Shown piece after piece: positions 10,693 to 20,428 of a stretch of 64,000 nt of DNA (position 1 is the stretch's first letter; each line of letters starts with the position of its first letter). Both the position numbers and the translations under genes were made by a program. The notes beneath the pieces are model-generated. The model did not search any database. It had not been told where the DNA came from and saw only the letters and a list, made by a program, of their open reading frames with translations. Location: contig NW_013657659.1 of assembly GCF_000142905.1 (NCBI RefSeq), positions 20,233-84,232 of the forward strand. Direction: 5' to 3'. The stretch is from Thecamonas trahens ATCC 50062 (lineage: Eukaryota > Apusozoa > Apusomonadida > Apusomonadidae).

Positions 10693-12199
10693 TTAGGCGC
10701 GGTAGCCGACCATCTGGCGGTAGAAGGCACGCTTGGCCCGGGCAGCGGCCTGGGCCTTCTCCTGGGTGGCGAAGCGCTTCTTCTTCTGCGAGACCTTGCG
10801 GCCGGCCTTCTGGGCCTCGGCAGCCTTGATGATCGCGCGCTTGCGGGCGATGACGTACGGGTTGAGGGCGTACATCTGGGTGTTGTTGACAAGCGGGTTC
10901 TTGCGGCGGTGGATGTTGAGCTTGACACCCTGCTTGGCCGGGCGGACAACCGACTGGATCTCCTCGGAGTTGATGATACGCGAGATGTCGGTCGAGCTGA
11001 GGATGGCGCGCGGCAGGTGGTAGTTGTTCTTGAGGGTCGACGGGGCAGTCTGCGAGCCGTAGAGGGCCTCGAGGTGCTCAAAGGCAGCCTGCGACCAGAT
11101 GACGAAGCGGCCGATGTGGCCACCCGGGGCAAGCTGGAGGAGGTTGAGGCGCTCGACGGAGCAGGTCTCGACACCCGGCAGGTTGCGGAAGGCGCGCGAG
11201 ACACCGTTGTCGTTGAGGTAGATGACAAGCGGGCCGCGGCGCTGGACGTAGCGGCGGTTCCGCATCTTACCCTTGCCGGCACGAAGGCGGCGCGAGGCGA
11301 TGACGCGGTCGACGTCAGCGTGGGCGCCGTGGGCGGCGAGGATGGCAGCAGCCTCCTTGGTCTTCTTCACCGACTCGACGTCGTTGGAGAGGACGAGCGG
11401 GATCTCGGCGACCTTCTCGACGCGGTGACCACGGGCCATGACCAGCGGGGCGACCGCCGAGGCAGCGATGGCCGACACCAGGGCAAAGCGGCGCTGGTTG
11501 AGGTTGATCTTGCGGTGCCACTTGCGCCAGGTCTTGGTCGGGGCGAACATCCGACCGCCACGGCACATGTTACCGAAGGCACCCTGGCCGGCACGGTGGG
11601 TACCACCACCGTTGACACGCGGGATACGCGAGACAGCGCGGCCAGTGCCCCACGAGATGGCGGCAACCTGGTGACCGGCAGCCGAGTGAACGGCGTAAGC
11701 CTGGCGGCGGTTCTTGGCCATGTCGCGGTAGACGTGGTGGACAACGTCAGGGCGGATGGGGGCGGTGAAGACACCCGGGAGCGGCACGTTGGCCACAACC
11801 TCCGAAGCCTTGTTGGCGGCAAAGACCTGAACGACAGCACGAGTCGACTACAATCATACACAGAGCGGGGGAGGGAAGGGGGGAGGGAGAGCGTGAGGCA
11901 CGGGCGGGGTGGCGGGGGGGTGGCGGGGTGGCGGGGAGGGGAGGGGATGGAAGGGGATGGTGAAGATTTGACGGTCGCTTCAAAAAAATCAGACAAAGAC
12001 GGCGGCGGAAAAGGGCGCAAGCCATGGCGGACTTGGTTGGCGGGGGCGGGGAGGGGGGGGAAGAGGATGGAGGATACGGATTTGGGGGGGAAGTGGTGGG
12101 CTTGTGCTAGTGGTGGAGATGACACGGGTGGGGAAGTGCTTGTGCTTGTGGTGTTGTTGGTAGGGCTGGTGTGGGGGGGGGGGTGGGGGTTCGTACCAT
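10693..12199 (-). CDS. RPL4: 60S ribosomal protein uL4 (RPL4)
   Basis: Exon 2 (11847-10693, 384 codons plus stop) encodes full-length uL4: [37 protein letters not shown], the [12 protein letters not shown] loop that lines the exit tunnel, and a lysine-rich tail. The frame upstream of the conserved start meets a TAG at 11850-11848 whose TGTAG is a good acceptor. The only matching donor is ATG|GTACGA at 12199-12197, so exon 1 is the start codon alone, followed by a 349-nt pyrimidine-rich intron (11848-12196). The spliced start is [14 protein letters not shown] and the protein is 385 aa, within the eukaryotic range (362 in yeast, 427 in human). It is divergent from RPL8, with 553 bp between start codons, and convergent with the upstream dikinase (48 bp between stops). 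Confidence 0.95.
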
Positions 12200-12752
12200 T
12201 GTGTGAATGGGTAAAGTGTTGATTGATGAGGATGAGATGGCGAGCGAGTCGGTGGCGGGCAAGCAACGAGCGAACAATCGAACGAATGGACGATCAGCCG
12301 AGTCAATCAACGAACGAATGAACCATCGAAACGACACAATCGAACAAAAGATGGGAAGGCCAGGTGCGAACGAATAAATGAACGTCAGTTAATCGATGGT
12401 GTGACGGTGGGCAGGAGGAGTGCGAGTGGAAGCGGGAGCAAACCAGCTCGCGCGAATCGGCCTCCGTGCAAGCCGACGGGGGGGTATGGTACAGCTATCT
12501 AAAGTAACACAAGCTTGATACATAAGAACATTGGCCGAGAGAAAGATCCATGCACTTGCATACGGATTCATCTACTGATGGATCTGTGATGGGCTACGGA
12601 TGGGCTCGTGCGAGGAGGAGGCGAGTGCGAGAGGCGAGAGCTCAGCTCGTGTGAACGAGGCGGAGCAAACGAGCTCGCGTGGTTGATTTGGTCGGAGTTT
12701 GTTTTTCACTTTGGGATTGACGACAGACGTCACCAGCTTTCTCTCATTCACC
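12200..12752. promoter_or_regulatory. Shared divergent region between RPL4 and RPL8
   Basis: 553 bp separate the two ribosomal-protein start codons. Two direct copies of GGAGCAAACSAGCTCGCG lie at 12435-12452 and 12662-12679, one nearer each gene. Near the RPL4 side, CGAACGAATRRA-like elements recur three times (about 12289, 12310 and 12366). No ORF of substance is present. I infer a bidirectional ribosomal-protein promoter, but the assignment of the motifs as factor sites is untested. Confidence 0.55.
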
Positions 12753-13896
12753 ATGGGCCGTGTCATCCGCCAGCAGCGTAAGGGAGCCGGGTCTGTCTTC
12801 CGGTCGCATGTCAAGCGCCGCAAGGGTGCTGCCAAGTTCCGCACGCTCGACTACGCCGAGAAGAACGGTTACCTCAAGGGTACGTAGTGTGTATGGGTGG
12901 TGAGGTCAAGGGCGAGCTTGCGTCGACGATGCGAGCAAAATCAGACACTTTGCCTTGTTTGCCCACGCCTGCGGCACCACCTGCTCCCATCCCTGCCCAA
13001 GCCACTTGTGAGCATGACCAACGGGCCTACCACGTAGTGTATGCGGTGTTGTACATGCTTTTGCAAGGACTTGGCATTGTGGTCTGCATTGGCTATGGTT
13101 GGGGTGGAGGAAGGAGTGGCGGTCTGGCGGTGTCGCCAGTGCCGCCTCCGATTGATGGCCAATTTTGTGTTTGTGTGCGCTCTGCGTGACGAGCATGTTG
13201 GGGCATGGTATGGGGAATGATTGTGACTTACAGCAGAATGGAATGGTCGGTTGTGTAGGTATCGTGAAGGAGATCATCCACGACCCTGGACGTGGTGCCC
13301 CGCTTGCCCGTGTCCAGTTCCGCGACCCGTACAAGTACCGCCTTAACACGGAGACGTTTATCGCTGCCGAGGGTATGTACACTGGCCAGTTTGTGTACTG
13401 CGGTAAGTCGGCGCAGCTGTCTGTCGGTAACGTCATCCCGCTGTCGGAGCTGCCTGAGGGTACCATTGTGTGCAACGTTGAGGCCAAGAAGGGCGACCGT
13501 GGTACCTTTGCCCGGACGTCTGGCAACTACGCCACCATCATCTCGCACAACCGCGACGACAAGGTCACCCGCATCCGCCTCCCGTCGGGCTCCAAGAAGG
13601 TCATCCCGTCGACCGCCCGTGCTATGGTCGGCATTGTTGCCGGTGGTGGTCGTACCGACAAGCCGCTCCTCAAGGCTGGCCGTGCCTACCACAAGTACAA
13701 GGTCAAGCGCAACTGCTGGCCGCGCACTCGTGGTGTTGCCATGAACCCGGTTGATCATCCCTTCGGTGGTGGTAACCACCAGCACATCGGTAAGCCGTCG
13801 ACCAAGGCCCGCGACGCACCGCCCGGCCAGAAGACCGGTCTCATGGCTGCCCGCCGCACTGGTCTCCGCCGCGGTTCCAAGAAGAAGCGCGAGTAA
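12753..13896 (+). CDS. RPL8: 60S ribosomal protein uL2 (RPL8)
   Basis: Exon 1 is 12753-12879 ([20 protein letters not shown]... to GYLKG) and exon 2 is 13259-13896. They are joined across a 379-nt GTACGT...TGTAG intron (phase 1), giving 254 aa, the same as yeast uL2. Conserved blocks are all present: [41 protein letters not shown]-like, [24 protein letters not shown] and the peptidyl-transferase-centre loop [19 protein letters not shown] with its key His. The join [10 protein letters not shown] is exactly where the family requires continuity. It stops 67 bp before the stop of the convergent membrane-protein gene. Confidence 0.97.
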
Positions 13897-13963
13897 ACTC
13901 GAAGCTCACCAACCGCACGGTGAGAGTGATGAGATGGTTTAGTAAGAGGAGGCATGGTGAAGT

Positions 13964-16096
13964 CTACGAGGAGTACGCCTCGTCGTCGGATGCGTCGCGG
14001 TTGTCATCAGACGAAGAGACGACGTCATAGGTGTAGTCATCGTCCGAGTCCTCGTCGTCGGACGAACCAAAGAACCGCGTCTTGAACTTGGAGCGGCGGG
14101 AGGAGGCGGAAGCGGCAGCAGCCTTGGCTTTGGCCTTGGCCTTGGCAGCAGCCTTCTCCTTGCGGGCAAGCTCTTCAGCCTTTGCGTCGACGTCGATCGA
14201 CTCCGAGTTGGACGAGCCGCGGAAGCGGCGTGAGATGGCGCGGAGGCGGGCCATTTCGACGTGAGCGGCGGTGCCCGGGTTCGGGCGTCGTCCGAGTACG
14301 ACGAGTTGTCCTCCGAGTCGGCGATCTTCTTGGGCTTGACGTACGGCACAGTGGTACCGTGGCGGTTATACGCCGTCGGCTGGGCGTGGGTAAGGAACTT
14401 GCCCATAAACGGGAGGTTGAAAAAGACAAAGGGGAGCGAGAAGACACCGTAAAAGACCTTGACAAAGTGGATCGAGGCGCGGAACTTCCACGTGTCCTCC
14501 ACCGGGCCGTCCTTGCCGCCGTCGCCATCGGCATCCGCGTCGGTCACCGGCGTCGGACCAAAGTAGAGCGGGATGGCGACCAGGATGAGAGCGATGAGGA
14601 GGACAACCATGTCGTAGTAGAGAAAGGCACGGAGCCGGCCACCGCGGCCCGCGTACCAGGTGCAGCAGCAGCAGGGCGAGCCCGGCGAGCCGATGGCGTG
14701 CTCGTCAAACGACTCGTCGCCGTCGCTCGAGTCCGAGTTCTTGGCCTTGCGCTTGGCGGCCTTGGCCTTGGCCTTGGCCTTGGCCTTTGCGTGTCGCGGC
14801 GTCGGAGGTAGGCACGGGCCTCATCAGGTGAGAGCACGCCGTCGTCATCGTAGTCAAACTTGCGCATGGCCCGACCGCGGACAATGAGCGAGCGGGCGCC
14901 CTTCTTGACCGAGTACGGAAGGAGGACAAAGGCGAGCCACACAATGAGGATCTGGCCGAGGAAGAGGCCGTACGTCCAGAGCGGCTCACCAGGGCCGTCG
15001 CGGTCGCACCGCCCGGTGTGTGCGGTGCAGACGTAGAACTGGACAGCGGAGATGAGCGCAGGGAGGAAGCCGGTCGTCACAAACTGTAGGCCCTTGAACG
15101 AGAGGATAAAGTGGACGAGCTGGTACTCGTCACCCCAATCGATGACGAGGAAGACAATAATGTACAGGATCTGCGAAATGCCAAAGACCGGGACCAGCGC
15201 CAAGAGCGAGAAGAACCACCAGATCGGGTCCTTGAACGAGCCCCACATGGTCTTGTCCGACGGGAACATGTGGTAGAGGAAGAAGGCTCGGATCGGGCGG
15301 TACGGGTTCGGGCACCACGACGGCGGCGAGCCCTCCACCACAGGCACCTTCTTGTGGACGCCCGACAGGACCTTGGACTTGGACTCTTCCTTGACGTCGG
15401 GCCAGATCTCTCCGACCATGTCGTCGACACCGCGCTGGACCCATTTGGGCATCTCGGGGTCCTGCATCAGCCGGATTTCGTTGTCGGGGTGAGGGGGGGG
15501 GGGGGATCATAGTTGCAGTCGTTGCCGTCGGCGAAATAGTGATAATCATGATGGTGATTGTAGTCGTTGTCACGTCGTTGGCAGAGGAAAAGGCAGCATG
15601 ATCGTGGGCATTAGCGTATCGTACCATTGGCGTGTCGTGGCAGAAGACGAGGCCATTGGCGCGTCGCGACGGAACAACGAGTCATCGACGAGAGCCGATG
15701 GCCATTTACACATTGATCCATTGATTGATTCATTGAAATCGGTTCGAATCGTTCCGTACCATTCCGCGCCAACGTCGTAGCCGCCCACACATGAGGCCAT
15801 AACAAGCAGAATATAGGCATTACAGCAATCAAATCAGCATAGTAGGTAGTCAAGAGATAGTTTGAGTTGTGGTGAGAAAATGAAGGTGTACAAATGGGGA
15901 TAACGTGCAAGAGAGTGATGCGGGATAGAGGTACCTTGATGGAGTCAGCAACGACCTTGCCAGCGTAGTCGAGCGTCCTGTCCAGCACATTGTCGACACC
16001 GACTTGCATGACACCGACAACTTCATTAGCTCCAGCAGAGACGACAGAGTCAACTCCCTTGTACGTCTTGCCAGCCGCAGAACGGAGTCGATTCAT
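13964..16096 (-). CDS. Uncharacterised multipass membrane protein with EF-hand loop
   Basis: Exon 1 is 16096-15935 (54 codons, MNRLRSAAGKTYKGVDSVV...) and exon 2 is 15461-13964, across a 473-nt GTACCT...TGCAG intron with a poly-C tract before its acceptor. The join gives ...ADSIK|DPEMPKWVQRGVDD. Two single-base lesions must be allowed in exon 2: near 14786-14792 (after YLRRRDT) and at the GGG of 14283-14285 (SYSDDA|PNPGTAAHVEM). With them the protein is 553 aa. It has an amphipathic N-terminus, about five or six hydrophobic segments, a canonical EF-hand loop (DYDDDGVLSPDE), an (AK)n stretch with an acidic Ser patch and a CCCC motif, a final transmembrane segment (MVVLLIALILVAIPLYF) and an acidic Ser tail. 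Similar unnamed proteins probably exist in other protists, but I cannot name a family. Calcium binding is inferred. Confidence 0.8.
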
Positions 16097-16380
16097 CTTG
16101 TCACTCGATCTTCCGAGAGATGTGCGTGCTCTCGGCTGAACACCAACTACCAAGGCTGCCGCGGTAGAGTTGCAACTCACACGGCCAGACAGTACCTTTG
16201 CTCCCACCTGCCTCTGTCTGTAGACTTGGCCGCTGCCTTGATCAGAGGTGCAGAGAAAGGTTGGTGAAGAGTGCAAGTGCTGTGCTTTCTTTTCGGGAAT
16301 GCATCGTGGCGCTGCATCGGAGCCTGGGTTGGCGCGCCTGCGACATCGGACTGCGGCGGGAGGTTGAGTGGGGGGGGGAG

Positions 16381-17157
16381 CTACTGGACAAGCACCATCC
16401 AGCCAATGGTGAGGTAGAAGAGGGCGATGGGGTAGATGGCGAGAAGACGCTTGTTCGAGGGAACCGAGTCGACAAGAAAGGCGCGTGAGGCAAAGGTGGC
16501 CCAGAACCAGCAGGCGAGGACAATGCCGATGCGCCAGGCAAGATGAGACCAGATCGAGGTGAGGAGAGCAGCAATGAGCATGGGGAAGATACAATATCCA
16601 AGTACACACACCGACTGCAGAACTGAGAGCTCTCCCCCCAGCAGTTGCGCATTGAGCGTGACCACCAGAGCACCAACCCAAACCAGAGCAAAGACAAGCG
16701 CAAAGACCAGAGCTGACTGATCAGAAGGAGCTGAAGCCGACAAGACGACGGAGAGTACCAAGCACAGGAGCAGCGGACCCCACAGATCCCAATCCTTAAG
16801 CAAGACATTAGCACCTGTCGTACCACCACCACCGCCGCCGACCATAGAGTACGATGATGATGAGGAGGAGGAGGAGAAGAGCGATGTGATGGGTACCATG
16901 ACTCTCAACAACTTTGCCCCAATCCGCTTCAAATCCCTAGCCAGAGTCGTCATTACAGGTTCGTTCAAAGAATCCGGTTGCAGTTCACGATGCAGTTCCC
17001 ACTCTGCCCATCCTTCATCTCGTCCTTCTCCGCCGACTCCTCCATGACCGCCACCGCCGCCACCGCCACCACCGCCACCACCGCCCCCACCGCCAGTACT
17101 CGGCCTGTCACTCAGCATGGCTGCCACTTGGTCGTCGGACGCAAGTTGCATGGTCAT
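16381..17157 (-). CDS. YIPF6: Yip1-domain Golgi protein, YIPF6-like
   Basis: A single-exon 258-aa protein. The N-terminal ~100 residues are cytosolic and disordered, with a 16-residue glycine run encoded by GGT/GGC repeats. From KDWDLWGPLLLCLVLSV onward there are five hydrophobic segments. The DxDLWGPL entry and the VLGYCIFPM motif in the third or fourth segment are hallmarks of the YIPF6/Yip4 branch of Yip1 proteins, which interact with Rab GTPases in the early secretory pathway. Two ATGs six nucleotides apart (MTM) could both serve. The glycine run is followed on the genome by further poly-G and poly-C tracts that are outside the gene. Confidence 0.88.
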   Translation of the reverse strand: MTMQLASDDQVAAMLSDRPSTGGGGGGGGGGGGGGGGHGGVGGEGRDEGWAEWELHRELQPDSLNEPVMTTLARDLKRIGAKLLRVMVPITSLFSSSSSSSSYSMVGGGGGGTTGANVLLKDWDLWGPLLLCLVLSVVLSASAPSDQSALVFALVFALVWVGALVVTLNAQLLGGELSVLQSVCVLGYCIFPMLIAALLTSIWSHLAWRIGIVLACWFWATFASRAFLVDSVPSNKRLLAIYPIALFYLTIGWMVLVQ

Positions 17158-17699
17158 CTTCTGGGATGTAGTGGAGTGGAGTGGAGTGGCGTGTGTCTGG
17201 GTCTGTGCTGGTGCTTGTGCTTGTCGTTCTCGCTGTCTCTGCTCAACGTGGCGAACAAGGGGAAAGTCGCTGTCTTCGAATGCCGCTTGTGCGAGAAGAG
17301 CGCGCGGGCGCGTGGGCGGATGATTGGAGGGAATCGCGGGGCGGGGATAGAGACAATGGCGAATTCATCGGGGTTGAGAGGGAGGTGGGGAGGTGGAGGA
17401 GGTGGAGGAGGTGGGGGGGGGGGGAGCATCACCCGCACACTTCGAGCCCGATGACATGACGAGGGAAGATAAGATGCATCTGCCGCTTGTCTTGCCGGTG
17501 GTGGATGACAGCTGCGGTCCCATGGGCGTTGTGGATGGATGGTGATCTCCAACGACGGCAAGGCCAGTGCCACAAACACATGATCCGATCAGAGTGGTAG
17601 CATCGAGCCTTCTGGTCCCCAGCCAGATCTGGTAACCTCGATGTAGTCGCAGTACTTGTCTGGATATCGAGCTCGTCGTCCGACCCGCACCACGTGGTT
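17158..17699. other. Intergenic between YIPF6 and zinc-ribbon gene (both -)
   Basis: A + strand (GGAGGT)n and poly-G stretch lies at 17385-17426, with (GGAGT)n at about 17172-17188. The minus strand is open for long stretches in two frames downstream of the zinc-ribbon ORF (for example a reading containing GSCVCGTGLAVVGD and another containing CYHSDRIMCLWHWPC), so an additional 3' exon of that gene may lie here. Confidence 0.4.
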
Positions 17700-18179
17700 T
17701 CACCAGTCTGCCGCCAGGTCCGCAAGAGATGGCTCCGGCTGCGCAGGTTCAGGCGCCGAGTCGACCACAACTGTAGATTTGGGCACCGCGCCAGCGGGTG
17801 CAACAGAGCCAGAAGCGAGGTTGACCTTCATCTTCTCCACGTTTGCATTCTCCATCCCGCGCCACGCCACCTCTTTGCACACCTTGCACCGCAACAAGCG
17901 ATCGTTCATCGTCCTTGCATCGGTCTCGGCGTCCTCGATCCGACCGTAAGTCGCCGAAGCAACATTTCCACATCCTCCGCACACAAGCCTACATACAAGC
18001 ACCTCTCCCATCTGATGAGTTCGCATTGTTCCCCCATGCACGCCCAAACACTCATCGTCGATCGTCGCGCGCCGATCTGCGCCACCCCGAGATGCGTCGC
18101 ACCGAGCCTCGCCAAGAGCATGATCACTCCCATATCGAGCATCACTCGCCCGAGCCACACTGTCTATCACTTCCACCAT
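17700..18179 (-). CDS. Small putative zinc-ribbon protein, 3' end unresolved
   Basis: 159 aa from ATG 18179. The N-terminal half is unremarkable. The centre carries CxxC-N28-CxxC (VCGGCGNVASATYGR...RLLRCKVCKEV), a plausible zinc ribbon. The ORF ends DLAADW-TGA at 17700-17702, but the same frame continues beyond the TGA for 36 codons without a break (NHVVRVGRRARYPDKYCDYI...), and a GTGAAA donor overlaps the TGA. So the 3' end could be a real stop, a spliced junction or a sequence error. No family was recognised. Confidence 0.5.
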   Translation of the reverse strand: MVEVIDSVARASDARYGSDHALGEARCDASRGGADRRATIDDECLGVHGGTMRTHQMGEVLVCRLVCGGCGNVASATYGRIEDAETDARTMNDRLLRCKVCKEVAWRGMENANVEKMKVNLASGSVAPAGAVPKSTVVVDSAPEPAQPEPSLADLAADW

Positions 18180-18951
18180 CTTCTCCGACAGTAACCAGCA
18201 CCGGCAATTGATTATATAGCTATTTTTTGGCTCTCACCACACTCTTCAAACTTGCCCAACTCGCGCGCTCAACCTCGCTCAACTCGCCCGCCCCTCCCTC
18301 TCTTGCTCAAGCACGCACTCACGCTCATTTTCGAGACGTACGAGTTTTTGGAGAGGTCTTTCGTGGCAATACCACAAGCACACGACATGGCTATTGGCCT
18401 GGTGGGCTTGAGAGTTGAGTGGCTGGCGCAGAGGTCGACAAGTGTCGGCGATGAGTCAGTGAGTCGTGAGTCTCTGCCTGCGGACGGTGGAGGACACCGA
18501 TCTGTCCCGCCCCCCCCCCCCACCCCCCACCACACACACACACGTGCACACACCACCACTGTACACCATCGCCAGGATAGAGACAATGGATAATCGCCAT
18601 CACCATCCGGCGAGATCGGGCGAGATCGGGCGAGATCGGGCGAGATCGGGCGAGATCGGGCGAGATCGGGCGAGATGAGCAAAGTTCGGGAGGCCAGCTG
18701 GCATAGCTTCTGGCCTGTATCACCGATCTGCCCGCCACCCTCCCTCCGCTCTCCCACACATCACCACCAATACTCCAGCCCGATCTCCCCATCATCATCC
18801 CAAGAACCATTTTCTTTCGTTTTTTCTCTCGGAATTCCCAGCGTCTTTCCCCCGACATGTCGCCGCACGCAGGTAAGGCAGGTTCTCTCGCCAGCCACCA
18901 CAGCCTCCGCCAACACAATAGCCATAGCCACAGTCAACTCTAATATTCAAC
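18180..18951. other. Divergent intergenic region with tandem array
   Basis: No gene is seen in this 770-bp gap between the zinc-ribbon and ependymin-related starts. It holds a C-run with CA repeat (about 18509-18545), the 10-bp array at 18611-18676, and pyrimidine-rich sequence approaching the next start. Confidence 0.6.
18611..18676. repeat. 10-bp tandem array (CGAGATCGGG)n
   Basis: Six perfect copies of CGAGATCGGG and a partial seventh, each containing a GATC. It lies ~275 bp upstream of the ependymin-related start. The ten-base period equals about one helical turn. Confidence 0.95.
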
Positions 18952-19826
18952 ATGTTCAAGCTGATTGCTGTTCTTGCGCTGCTCGCCATTGCCGTCTCGG
19001 CACAGACTCCCCAGCCGTGCTGTACGTTCCCAGTCGCTGTCCTCTCTGTCGTCTCCGCTCCCTCCTCCCTCCCCCTTCCCCCCGCGCATGTCGCTTCCGC
19101 TGCCCAAAACCGACCTGCCTGCCTGCTGGCTCATGCGACCTTTTTCTGGATTCGGTGAAAAGTCACGTGATCACGAACACGATCAAGTGCCGCCCGCGCC
19201 CGCCCTTCTTCTCCCTCTTCTTCTTTCTCTCGCTACCATACTCATGCCCAAGCAATTACGTCGTGTATACAACAGCCACTCCGTTCGAGTGGCAGGGTGA
19301 CATCTTCGTTGTGGACCCGGAGAAGCATGCTGCGGCTATTGCCCAGATCTCGTACGACTCGCTCCACCAGCGGACCAACACGTACGAGCGTGTCTACGCC
19401 AACGGCAAGCACTACGACTTCCAGTTCCTCGCCCTCTACCAGGACAACGTCGGCTACGAGATCAACCTTGATGACAAGACTTGCAAGGCTGTCCACATTC
19501 CCTCGGGCACCTTCCGCCCCTTCGCCCTCCCCTCGAACGCTACCTTTGACACCGAGCTCACCCTCGGCCTTGCCCTCGATGTCCAGGTTTGGTCCGGCCA
19601 GTTTGCCGACCCGCGTGGTGGCCTCATCCGCTGGATGGGTGGCGTCACCGCTGACGGCTGCATCCCGGTCTTTGAGGACGTCGCCATGGGTGACGGTAAC
19701 TTCATCCACCAGACTTTCTCCAACATCGTCATCGGCATCCCCAACATCAACATCTGGATCCCGCCCAAGTACTGCAACACCGCCGAGGTTCACGCCGAGT
19801 CGTCGCCCTTCAACTCGCGCTTCTAA
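18952..19826 (+). CDS. Secreted ependymin-related protein
   Basis: Exon 1 is 18952-19021 (MFKLIAVLALLAIAVSAQTPQPC, a clear signal peptide cleaved near SA|Q). Exon 2 is 19276-19826, joined across a 254-nt GTACGT...AACAG intron (phase 1). The product is 206 aa and reads PC-STPFEWQGDIFVVDPEK. The pattern PCxxPxxWxG near the mature N-terminus, a 'Y..LYQDNVGYEINLDDKTC' strand, CKAVHIP, NATFDTELTLG, ...DGCIPV and a final PPKYC matches the ependymin/EPDR1 fold with conserved cysteines. Family members are secreted or lysosomal lipid-binding proteins. Using the earlier AG at 19251-19252 would break the frame. There is one N-glycosylation motif (NAT). Confidence 0.88.
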
Positions 19827-20428
19827 GCGTGAGGCTCTCCTCCTACCACTCATAGGCTGGCTGCTATGACCCTGTCCAACCGTCGTGTCCATGTGGTTTT
19901 CCCCCTCGCATGGCCGTCTTTCAGAGTCGTAAACCTTCCCGCATCGTCGTCTGCCTGCCGTCGCTCAGCCCTCGCTGGCGCAAAGGAAGCGAGCTGATAT
20001 GCAGAATACAGGCACCCACAGGGTACCCACCAGTCCAACACTCGCCTGGCCTTGATGAGAGCCAAAACGACTTCATTGTGCCTGACGGTGGTCCCACCGG
20101 ACACCATTCTGGGCACCATCAGTCTCACCATCACACCCGCGCTCACCATCACACCCACGCAACAACTTCCCCCGCTCTTCTCTCCTCGCTCCATTACTCT
20201 TCCACCTGCCATCATCCAGCCCGGCCACCACGATCACGATCACGATCACGATCACGATCACGATCACGATCACGACCAGCATCACGTCCGCGAACGCGAT
20301 CGCGATCACGATCACGATCACGATCAAACCCCTCACCACCCCTCCCCCCCCACCCCCCCCCCCCCCCCCCACCCCCACCACCACCACCACCACTGCTACC
20401 ACCCCCTCCCCATCCCACCACCACCACG
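19827..20428. other. Intergenic, with CACGAT arrays and poly-C
   Basis: No convincing exon is seen before the HPS3-like start. The stretch has two (CACGAT)n arrays (20227-20275 and 20301-20326) followed by a ~20-bp C-run and CCA repeats that reach the start codon. These read in frame as RSRSRS/HDHDHD in various frames, which I regard as repeat artefacts. Confidence 0.6.
20227..20326. repeat. Paired 6-bp arrays (CACGAT)n
   Basis: About eight copies at 20227-20275 and four more at 20301-20326, separated by CAGCATCACGTCCGCGAACG. Each unit contains overlapping GATC and ATCACG. Confidence 0.9.

Noticed and set aside
12887-13189. ORF inside the RPL8 intron
   Set aside because: It lies between proven uL2 exons, has no homology and an atypical codon pattern for this genome; it is intron sequence.
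15742-15760. GGTTCGAATC, a tRNA B-box-like sequence
   Set aside because: No A-box, acceptor stem or anticodon arm can be built around it, and it lies in an intron of the membrane-protein gene.
20227-20326. His/Asp or Arg/Ser-rich reading of the CACGAT arrays
   Set aside because: The frames are open only because the array is a 6-mer; no start or conserved residues.
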